From Chromobotia macracanthus (Eukaryota; Chordata; Actinopteri; Cypriniformes; Botiidae): a stretch of DNA of 64,000 nt. The notes under the pieces are model-generated. The model was not told the DNA's origin, made no database searches, and was given only the letters and a program-made list of their open reading frames with translations. The stretch spans positions 6,174,001 to 6,238,000 of the forward strand of contig JAZGTH010000066.1 of the NCBI GenBank assembly GCA_036877525.1, in the 5' to 3' direction. Shown in pieces: positions 14,401-26,400 of this stretch (the stretch's first letter is position 1; each line of letters starts with the position of its first letter). Made by a program: the position numbers and the translations under genes.

Positions 14401-17400
14401 ATGAAATTAGGACGGTAAGGTCAACTTATAATGAATTATAAATGTTGATTTACAGAATATACAATGTGATACTCTGACCAAAAACATTGAGTAGGTTAAA
14501 CCCTGGAAATACTCCTAATATTCTGGTTTGCACTTACAACAGCTAAAGCCTTAAAAACTACCTATTGTTTTATTCATAATACTTTGGTAAGAACTTAAAA
14601 CAGCTTTAGCTGTTATACAAGCTAGATCTGTTTTTACAATGTCTTTAGCTGTTATAAGTTTTAATGAATTTATGAATGTATGAATTTTAAAAAATTATTT
14701 TTACAGTGATCTGGAGAAAGAAACACAATAGGACAGAAACAATGATTTCGGGTGTGATGGACTGACTCACCCAAAGTTGAGTGCACGACGAACACCAGGT
14801 GATGGAACAATGCGGTCTGAAGACGGGCTGGACATCACATGCCGCCCTGGTGACATCTTTCGAACCTCCCAAGCCAAAGATGTAGGCCTGCGAGAATGAG
14901 ATAATGCATTCAGAAAACATCACTGATTGAGAACCGATCCAAACATGTGAGCACAATCTAATGCATGAAATCAAAACAAGTTAGCAAATGAATATTTTCT
15001 GAAGCACGTTATACAAGTAAATTGTTCTGAAGGAGACAAATACATTCATCTTGATTCAAATGGCAGTCTCGGCTTTTGAAACTGAATTGAAACAAGTTAA
15101 AAGCACTGGTCTTTATATCATAATCAATAAAATAGTGTTGTGGTCACTTGTTATTTAGTTAAGACAGTAAAACAGTCACTCACCTCAAATTACTTTTCAT
15201 TGATCAGGTTGGAAATAGCACAATTTAAACCCCAGTGCAAAAGTGTGACTATGTGATGCTTGTGTGTTATCACCTGTTCTGAGCATCTGTCTTTTCCAGC
15301 TTCTCCTGCAGCTGGATCCAGTCGATTAGAGCTTTGAAGTCTCGGACGTAGTTATCCAACATCATCAGCACCTCCTGGGGGACAGCATGTGTGATGTCAA
15401 ATTGAGGTCATCAACAGGTTATAGAGGTACTTATATGTCATATGCACCAACCAACTAAAAACCACTAAAGGTTTTCATTGTGATGTGGAGTAGGTTTTTA
15501 ACCTCAGGTTTCTTAGTGGGGGATTACTATTATAATGATTATTAAGTGTTCTGTTGGTCACTTAGGTTAAATGTTTCTGCTAAATGACTATTTACTTTGT
15601 ATCTTGAATCACATATCCTCATATTCATAACATACAGGACTTTTTGGAAATTAAAGGAAGCACAGTACAAAATGTCAAAGAAAGCAACAACCTCTCAGGC
15701 CAAGTACAGTTATATAGCTTTTATAAATATTGCTTGTATGCAACTTGTATGAAAATACAACACTAACACACGAAAACCTAATTTAATTAAAACCTAATTT
15801 TTAATACTAAAAATATTTATATATATATATAAATGATCTATGCATTTAATGATCTTACAACATCTCCCATCTGTTTAAACTTAAGTCAGCAACTGAGTAC
15901 AGAGAACAACTGAGTACAGAGTACCTCTGTGTAAACATCTAGTCCTCACATCCCCCAGAGCTGAGCTTTGAGCAAAATTGTTGGCCTTCACCTCAAAGAT
16001 AAAACTGTGACCTAATCTGACCTGGAGAGAGGGGCAGTTTAGCCCTCCCACCCTGACAGCTCTTTTGTGGCATGTCCGGAGGGACAATAAGCTAGGCCCC
16101 AGTCCACACCCTTGGCAGAATCCAATGAAGTCACTGATAAGCAGAATCCCGGACAAGTCCCTGTTTCTTGTTCACACTAGAGGGCAGCTGTAAACCAACA
16201 CCCTGTTGTCTCTGGTAAGAAGTGGGCATCTGAAACTACTGAAGCACATCTCACACACACCCACTCACCCCCTCCACAGAACCCCTCCATTCACAACTGC
16301 CAGAAGAGGACAAAGAGAAAAGGATAAGGGCAAAAGAAAAGAAAAACAGCAATGCCACTCTTTCCCGCCTCAGTGGTCTTCCACAAGAGGTGCGGCTGAA
16401 ATTACCAATTTGCTTTGCAAAAGGAGGCTGGCAAATCTGATTGGGGCTGTAATCATTTCTAGTTACTGGCAAAGAATGTGCAGCGAATGATGAAATGTTC
16501 ATTGTCTATCTGATATTCGATCTGGGAGTGCCTTGGGGACTCTGGGGAATCCCTTGGCTCCAGAAAAGACCCTGGAGCTAGAGAGTGCTACCACAACACA
16601 GATCAGGACAGAGCCCAGACCTACCACAGGTTCTTAAGATTACAAGAAACCTGCTTGGAAATGCCCAAGTCTGAAACCGTCAGATACTCTGTAGCATTAA
16701 AAAAAAATTGGTTCGGATACTTTAAATTTAAAGCTGAATTCCGTACGTTTTTTTGTTATTGACCAAGTACATGACAGATCAGTGTTTAACACATGCCGGC
16801 CTGGTAAGTAAGGTAAGGAGTAAGTCTCCTTACCTTAGAGTTGTTTACAATTTAAACACCATCCACCGTAAGAAAATACGGACCCTGCAATGTTATGTTT
16901 CAGAGATGATGGTAGAGAGGCAAAAGTTATGGATTGCAGCTTTAATAAATATAAAACAAACTCAAAACACATTTAGAGCTTATATACACCCCACAAGTGC
17001 ATCAATACTGAAGACAAAATCAGGTGTTTCAAACTAATCCATGTCCTATTAAAGCTTTTATCCAAGATAAAATTGTATAAGCATACATATTTCTGTTTTT
17101 TATTACTTAAATGTATTTAATGTATTTTTTTGTATGCTTTCGTATAATTCCTATAATTAAGTGAGGTCATCTAAACAAGCTTAAACTCTGAAAATTGTGT
17201 TTCTACAAAGTGGCACAACAGATAAAGAAAGTGAAGTGAACCACAGCAGAAAGTTTGAAAATGAACCCACAAATTCTGACACGTTCTCTGACCCTCTGTG
17301 TCTCTCTCACGTGCCTGGCACAGTTTCAGTTATGATCAAGTTATGATGCGCCCTGATGTATTCAATCAGGAACTGACTCATGAATATTGCGTATCGTATC

Positions 17401-20400
17401 ATGAGGTAGTTGGCAAACCCAAGCCCTACTGTTAACAGGACGCAGTATAGGTGGGTACAGATTCAAGACAAGGGTCTGCGGTGTGACTGATGCCCTGGAT
17501 GAGGTGGGGGACGGGTCGACAATGCAGTGAAACAGGCATGTGTGTGATTGATGGGTGGTAATAGGGGAGTGGCAATTGGTCCACGGTGCTTTTAGTTAAT
17601 AGAGGAGTCAAGCCAGTGAAAGATGTGTCTAGCAGCTGGCCTGTTGATTAGGGCTAGTTAACAGCACCAGGCTTGGAGGAAGATACTGGCCCATAATGCA
17701 ACAGCTGAAGGAAAACAAGCATGGGAAGTGAGAGGATAGGAAACAGCTGAGTGAATTTGGAAACCCTAACATATTTAGCATAAACGCTTTAAAGAAAGAG
17801 AAAATGATTTTAATTTTAGGTAAGACAATTCGGTTGATTTAGCTGTTTACAAATAACAGGTCTTGATAAGAGAACCCTCAATGCAGCCTCAATAGGTCAT
17901 GGGTCAAATACAACACCCTCACCACCAAAACATTTCTGATATATTGCATCTCTCTCTCTCTGTCTCTCACTCTCTCATACACACTTTCACACAGTGAAAG
18001 AAGTCTTGTCTCCTCCATGGGCTCATGTGATATAAATCATACTTCAGATGAGGGAGAGGCCTGATAAGAACTAATTAGTCCTCTGGGCTGTGGGTTAAAT
18101 ATGTGGGCGTTACTTGAATGAGGATAAATCAAGCAGCCAGACCAATCAAGTGTCTTACAGCCACCAGCACTGGCTAAAGATACAGACTCGGAGACACAGG
18201 TGAGGCTATAGGACTGTGGGTATTGAGCAGCCAAATTTCTTTTGTTTTCATGTGCAATTCATCAGTGCATGTTATTCTGAAACAAAAAGTTTTAAGAATC
18301 TTTCATCACAGTGTAATAACTTGCTCCACCTCTGAAACTATTTTTCTGCTGATACAACCAATGCCATCCAGGCAGGGGAGAAAAACATTAAGCAATAACG
18401 TCTTGGCCTGACTTTACACAGTCCAATGAATTCGGTTTCATTTAGAAATGCCTCGAATGCCAGCTTATGTTGTACTCATGCCAATTTTCAAATAATGTTT
18501 TACTAAACTAAAACAGAATGTTTCACATCCAATAAAAAAATTTCCCAATGACCAAAAAAAAAAAACATGAGTGACAATTTAATTTGACTGGCTGTTATGT
18601 ACTACAAAAAAATGTGCTGGTAAAGCACATGGACGAGGAAACCGCGCAGAAAAAGTGCTGAATCACAGATTTATACATCCATATAAGAGCACTCGGTAAG
18701 TAAATGCATTTGCGTGTTTGGTCGGTGGGCATATGGACTTCTGTAGCTTCAGGGAATATTCTCCTTCCCTAGCCCTGCAATCTCTCACATAATCCCCTAC
18801 TGTCATATCCCAGTAAGCTAAAGATCTGTAACAGAGCACGAATGCACAAAAATACACTCCAACCAAAGGGCCAGCGAGTGTTAACATACCCGCTGGACAT
18901 GGCAACACCGCGGCTGGATAACTTACGCGCATTCGTGCAGACTGACTGTCAACAAGGTAACCACAAGAAGGTTCGTGAGCTAGCCCTGATCTGCTGCCTG
19001 AACCACGTTCAGCATAATTGTAGATTACACGCCAATCAATAAATCAGAGCCAGTAGTGTCGAGTATAAACCAAGGCCCCAAATACAGTCCGGGGCCGTAC
19101 CAGCCAGGATAAACACAGTAAGAGCCCTGGCATGGGCTGTGCCAACCAAAAGCTAACACAGTTCAAAAGAAAGTTTACTGACATGGGTTCCAGGAGCAAA
19201 ACGGACACAAAAACACAGTTTATCAACTGTTGAAGTGACAAATCGTTATTCCGCTCGTTGCGTGCTGACTAAATGTTGGTCATAAAGACTAACTGTGGTA
19301 CATGTTTACGATCAGGCTTTTTAGATTTCACTAAATAAAACAAAAAAGCTGTGGTGGAAAATATGATTTGGGATGTCACACAGAGCCTGTAGGCCAAACC
19401 CTCACCACCCCCAAATGAGCACACACACACACACACACACACAATGGATAGGATTGGGGGGTCCTTTGTTTACACGTCATCTATCTCCACTCCCTCTAGA
19501 AAGACCCTAGAGAGGAGCAGTGATAATTCTCTCACCAAACCTCTCTGACATAAACCAGAAAACAAAAGGAATGTGGGAGGGGGTGTTTGGGGGGAGATCT
19601 GCCCTCTAGTGGTTACAAAGAGCAATAGCAGACTAAGACTTTGGTCTGACTCAGTCTTATAATTTATGGCGCAGTTTATGTTCAGAATAAAGCTTTTTGC
19701 ATATTGTATAGCTTGTGTATTCTGTCTAATGATTTTATTATTTTATTTCCATTATTTAAAACAAATATTTAAAGCAGGATTTTGTGACAAAATCATATTT
19801 AATAGGCTCTGATGAAAACATGAGTCAAAAACAAAATAACAATGGCTGATAATACATCCACTTCATTCAGCACATTTCAGATAGCAGTTTATGTTGAGCA
19901 CACAGAATTGTGGGATATGTACACTACACTGCACATTTGACAAATGTACTAAGTCACGCAGACAGTCCATGCAATCAGAAAATTAACATACTGTGTGCAG
20001 CAAACATAACGTGTGATACTTTTCTTTAAAAAAAATGGTAATTTACAATTCTGGCAGCCAGCCTGTTTCCTATCTCTAATATAAGCAAGACCCTATTAAG
20101 ATGCCAGTGTCACTGTTTCTTTGTCAGCTACTGCTACTTGTACGTATTTCTTCTACTTATATAGCAGAACGTTTATTTTTTTAGGTCATTAAATAATTCC
20201 TGAACTTCCATTTCTGTTGTTTTAAGTTGTCATGATGTTTGAGTAATAATAAACAGGATGTAGGGGTGTCCAAACTTTTGACTGGCAACATGGGTTGCCA
20301 GATCATACCTTACACTCCACTACGCTCTGGTCAGATTCGCAGGTGACATAAATCTCATCCACTGCCCTCCGCAGGTTATCAAACAGGAAGGCCCAGTATC

Positions 20401-23400
20401 GTGCCCTGAGGTCCACTTTCCGTGGCTGTCTGTTCTTTGTGGGGCTCTTCTCAGACCCTTTTTCCAGTATTGACCCTGGTGCATGTTTACAGTCCAGCGC
20501 TGTGTTCTGTTAAGGGCAGAAGAGTGAATACATCAGATTCAACACTGACCTTATGGACAAACAGCTACGTTTATTTCACATTTCAGGCCACTTGTTTAAA
20601 ATCTAACATTTGCATTAATCATCAAACTCTTGTTTTAACACTGGTTGCTAAGAAAGCAATAAGCATTAGGATGACGTCAATGATAGACTGGTTAACGGTC
20701 TCTGGCGCCCCCTACTGTCCACTATGAGTAACTAAATTCAGTCGGTAAATTCAGGGAAGAGAGGCTCATGTTGAGCCGCCGTTTGCTCATTTTATTTACT
20801 GTACAGGACTAAATTCATTCATGTGCATTTAGCTTGTTCAATTACTCAGCAGCATGAGTTACAGTCAGCATGGTTTTATAACTCACTGCTTTTGCAACTG
20901 CAAACGTTTAGCGCAGTACGCAAATGCAAGTAAAAGATTTGCGAATGCAAAACAAGACATCTTTGTTCTTACTTAAAATTTTCTTTCGGTGTGCCGTTAC
21001 TCAAACATTTTCCAGTTTTTCCAGCCTTCCAGGGTTCGAGCCCATTTTTCTAGTTTTACCTTCATGATTAAGAAACCAAAACATATTCGCTTCCCAGCTG
21101 AGGAATTCTCACCTGTTTTTTGTTCCTGGGGACCCCAGAGTTGATTCGATGAGCTCTTGCATTACTATTGCCATGATTTTTTGCTTTACCTGCATGTAGT
21201 TTAGGACACGACAACAGTGGAAATGAATTTCACATACATAATTAGATAAGAACATACTGCAATAATAAACTTGGGCGAATGATATCACTTACATTTACGC
21301 ATTTGGCAGACAGTGCATTCAAGCGATTTATTTAATCAATATGTGTGTTCCCTGGGAATCAAACCCACAACCTTTTGCACTGCTAACACAATGCTCTACC
21401 AGTTGAGCTACAGGAATATCAAATCATATGAAAGCTGGGAGACATTTTATAGTTCTTAAAAACATTAATACTTATGCATTCCCTAGGATTCAAACCCATG
21501 ACCTTGGCGTTGCCAGCGCCACAAAACATAGATTTTTGAAAGACATCTTAATGAGTGAACCTTACAGTGCTAGTTTACAGTTCATTTGACTATTAAAACT
21601 GATCTTGGATCAGGGCCTTTATTGTGCATTAAGTATAAGAACAGCTTTCTGTAGTCATGTCGAATCAGCTCTCTGTAGTCAATCTAATCCTCTTTATCAG
21701 GATATGAGGTCAAAACTGCTTCTAAATCAGCACTTTTAAGTATTATACTTAGGTAATTTAAGCCCTGGTCCAGAAACAGTTATAGCACTAAATGCATTGC
21801 AGACTCTGGTTTGTTCAGACATAACACACACACTATCATCCCCGGACTAACTAAAGACCCCTGTAGTGACCCATCAGCGCTGACAGCGGAACAGTGAATC
21901 TGGGTCAGCTAGCACAAACACAGAAGGATTTCACGCACTACATGACAAAGACGGTTCTGTAACAGCAGGTACAAGAGGAGAGTGACAGATTTAGAGCGCT
22001 TGTTCATCGCCCACATGTGCTTTGCAAATGGACCCTCTTTGGAAACGCATTTTAAGTGATAGACTGATGGGCGGTGATTCACGTAGGATGACATGGTGAC
22101 AAAAAGAGCAATGAATCATAGACTTGTTTTTAAAATAATGCATGATTTAAAAATGTTTATTTATCTTTACAAATTTTTTCTTTAAAATAAATCCTGGATC
22201 TTGCATCTATGTAGATCTCATCTTAGCTTGGAGGCAATAGTCTCGCATAGCCAGACTTTTCACTATAGCAAGACTTCTGGTGCATTTTGCAGCTTAAATA
22301 GGCCAAGAACTGCCCACTTAGAGAGGAAGAGCAGTCCGACTGACATACAAAGGCATCAATCTGATGTTTTTTTCCCCAAAGTTACCTGTTTCTCCCTCAC
22401 CACCTCTGTCTTACATGAAATATTTGTAGACACCAGAAATCATAAGAGTGTGTGTGAGATGAAATGGATCTAACCTTCTTCCTCCTTGTTCTCCACTGGG
22501 ACACTCCAGGCAATGAGGTTGCGAGCAGCCCGACCTTCCTCAGCCACAATCTTCCTCACCTTGTCATGGCTGTTGGATCGCTGGAAAGAGGCCTGCAAAA
22601 AGAGAAAAATACATGGTGTGCCTAATCAGAATAAAAATAATCTAGCATTCTGGAAGGAAAGTCATAAGATTGTCACTTATATGTCAAATGGTCATTGAAA
22701 AATGTTGCAAATCACAGTCTATTTCTACAAAATGTTTAAACACAGAAGAAGTTTAAATGTTGAACAACTTATTTAGGTATCCTTAACTTGCATATTGATT
22801 AATCATATCGTATTAGACCCTTTTACAAAAAAATGCAACTCGTAAGTTTGTGGATCAGACAATGGGCAAAACTAAACATGAGACCTAATGTGTGTTTGTT
22901 GTGTACATTTTGAGTTTGTGTGTGTGGGTGAGCTATACAGTGTCTATAGGAAACTATATGCTTATGCTTGTCATGTTCACAATACTGCCCACAGACAGAT
23001 ACAGTGCTCCTGTAAGTGGCCTTAACCTACCCAGACGTTTACCCAGGACAACTGGCTTTTAAACAAATACCTTTAACAATAAGAGACTTAATTCATACTT
23101 TCTTTGTTGTCTATAGTGATCATGAGTAGAAATGATGGCTAGTTCCATGGTTGTAATTTCTTTCAACATAATGCTAACATCACTAGCAAAGAATCTACAT
23201 GTGAAACCTGAGGTTTTGGTACCTATTAGGGGTGTCACAATATACTGGCAATGACAATGAATGTGATATTGCTAACCATGTCAATACTACACATGATAAT
23301 ATTGCAAAAAATTCTGCACCAGTATCTGGCTGACCCTCCAACACAGTAGGTGGTGCTATTGCACTTGTTTAACATTTTGCCTTTAGAGCCACAATGGTCA

Positions 23401-26400
23401 AAACTCTCTCTCTGCCTCCGAACATGAGAACCAATGAAGTTTGATGTTTGATAAAACCAACAAACATCACAAAATAATTTACACTATATATGCATGCTTT
23501 AAAAAATTGTGATATTCAACAAGGATATTATAAAAGCAGATCATATGAACGTTTAAGGATTTCCTAAGACAATGCTGGCTTTCTGTTTTACAGAATTTTT
23601 TTCTATCAAGTTTATCATAAGGTCCAATGGCAAACAAGGTGGGTGAAGCCAGACCTGAATGTGAGTTTAAATGCAAGATTGTGAGTTTAATTGTGAGTTT
23701 AACTCCTGAAACACCATCAACTTTTAAGAGGGTTATATAACCACAACATGGATACTGAAGGACTTTACCCTCAAGAGCATCAACATAGTAGTAATGAAAT
23801 GTGTCGAAATCTAATCGAACTTTGCATACATAATAAAACCAGAAACTTGTAGTAAGATACTAATTAGTCTACTTTGATTTCATGCTGAATTTAAAATCAA
23901 TGTTTTAAAATATCTCAAAAAATTTAAACAAATTAATTTAGCTATTCTGAGCAGTGCTTTACATTGCCCTGATCCATAATTTCATATATCTAAAAATCAT
24001 CTCAACGTTTTAAATGTGACTAATTATTCAGTTGTTCTTTGGTCGTACGCCACTGCTATGTAAACGCAAAGCTGTTCTGTCTGCCACATTCACTCACAGA
24101 GAGGAATATTTCATAAGGCTCGATGAGTTTCACACATGCATAAACAGCATCTCTCCTCATCTGCCACAATTTCATGTCCTTGGGGTTAAAATGCACAACT
24201 GACCTACTTAGCCAAACGATAGCAACCTTCATTGCACAGCTTTATTTTCTGAAGAGTTCTGTGAACAAGGATGAAGCGGCACAGCAGTGCAGGCTTTGTG
24301 ATTTCAAAACAGATGAACAAAATGATTGCAAGTCAAAAAAAACCAACACTCAACTAAATTGACTTGTTGCCTGCCAGCTGGGTGTTTGGATGGTAAATAT
24401 TGACTCAGGGTTTCTCTGGTTTTTGGCAGCTGACTGCAGAGCAAGGCCCAAGTCCACATTCGTTACATCTCAGAGGTAGGAGGGGGCGGTGGGGGGCCTG
24501 TTTGTGATTTTACAGCCCACGCTGCAAAACGACCAAGGTAAAAGTAAGAAGGGGGGTATCTGATCTCAGGTCAGTGCTCCATGCGTGGCTAAGAAATGCA
24601 AGTCAATCACCTAATCTCCAGCAGACCCCTTGACACCCAAGGTCACATAGGGCAGATCTAGCTAAGCACCTCTGCACTTCAAAGCAAGGACGTTTAGCTG
24701 CAAAGAACTGCAGGACAGCAACGCACCAAGAGCCGCTGTGAGGCAGCTGGTATAGGGTTTCATGACTCAGACACGTCTAAACGCAGAAGCATGCAAAAGG
24801 ACACAGTAACAAAGAGAGATGGAAAGAGAACAGAAAATACGTACAGAGTAGAAGTAAAGTCTGTAAGCAGGTTCCTCGTCCATATCCGGACCTGACGTAC
24901 TAATGAATTTGCTTATAGCAACCTGTTACCCTCCTCACCGGCATCTTCGCTGCACACTCGGCCTGAAACCATCAACTGACAGCTGGACCAAAAATAGCCC
25001 TATGAGTGAGTGTGGCTTCAGGCTCCTGCCCGGCTGAGTAGATTCCTCTACCAATCAGGACAGAAGCGACGACTGCTTAAACAAGACTTCCCGTCCTGTT
25101 AGCACACAACGTGTCACCCAGAGTGACTTTGTCATTACTGTTTTGCAGTCTTGCTAGCGTAGTTGTGCTGTAGTCACTCTGTATAGCTTGGCAGAGTATT
25201 GGATGTATCTCTCTCTCTCGCTCGCTCTGTGCAGTCATGTGCACATGGCAGGCCGCCCACTTCCCCAGCATGTGCTAGAGGCGGCAGGGCTGCGCGTGTC
25301 AGCGCGTCTGCATTAGACATGCCGCAGTCTCCGTGTCCGATTGGAGCTCAGCGGTGCGTAACTCGTGTGAGGGTTGGAGATGTAAACAGAGAGGAGCCAA
25401 TGAGCCGATCTGGAACAGATACAGCCGCAAGCAAGATGACTCCCATGTGAAAACACAGTGATACGGAGACCACTGACCACGCTGAAGATTTAGGTCAGTA
25501 CAGAATATACATTTTTGATATGATTACTCTAAATTGATGAAAGAAATTCTCACTGGATTGTAGAATGAATGTATCTTATTTAAACCTTATTATAATATGC
25601 TGCATTAACACAAGAAAAACACTCGAATCTGAAAAAATTGAATAAAATTGCTCAATGAGTCAAACACTATTTATTATGAAATTGTATAAATAATTCGATA
25701 CTGTCCCTTAAAGCTACAATCTATACTTTTTTGGTTTACAGTGAACAAAAATTTACTGAGTTACTGACCAAGAACATGGCGGTTTAATGTTTAGCATGAA
25801 CTCTTTACCTTAGCCCGATTCGCAACGGTAAGTTTATAACAATGATTTATAATTTGAGCTGTTGGGTTCTATTTCGTGGGAAAGTAAAAAATAATCTGTC
25901 TGTAAACAGAAAGAAGAAGATCGAGAAGAAGATGATATTGCACACATCGTATTAAACACATTGTTTCACTTCTGAAGACATTTAATAACCCACTGGAGTT
26001 GTATGGTCTACTTTTATGATGAATGGATGTGCTTTTTGGAACTCTCTGGAAATCTCAGGCACTACTCACTGCCAATATAAAGCTGAAAGAGCCAGGACAT
26101 TATTTAATATAACTCAGATTGTGTTTGACTGAATGAAGTAAATGTTATACACCTGGAATGCCTTGAGGGCGATTTATTTATGGGATCATTTTTGTTTTTC
26201 TGTGAACTACTCCTTTAAGAAAATAACTCTGCAAGTACCTTGCACTTTTATGTTTCAAACAGAGATGTGAAAAGAGAGGCAAAAGTTACAGATTGCAGCT
26301 TTAAACATTTCCACTGAATAAGCAATCCTAATGGATGTTTTACATGATCATGTTACATTGTTTTCTTTGCTCACCCTTCATATGCATGCAATAGTCAAGG

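Larger units (their letters stand above)
15375..20308 (-). other. largest scaper intron; candidate enhancer blocks and repeats
   Basis: The intron is 4.9 kb with no exon found. It holds a short inverted-repeat element (16729-16945), a CT-rich stretch near 17950, a (CA)n run at 19420-19443, and several high-complexity blocks: about 16340-16480, 17310-17430 and 18010-18200. Confidence 0.6.

Noticed and set aside
21288..21416. Functional tRNA gene
   Set aside because: A and B boxes are present, but the arms do not form a proper cloverleaf and a SINE tail follows. The same holds for 484-575 and 31945-32095.
25199..25450. Plus-strand frame in the CpG stretch as a new gene
   Set aside because: Short, no recognisable domain and no phase-compatible splice partners. 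It is better treated as possible promoter sequence.
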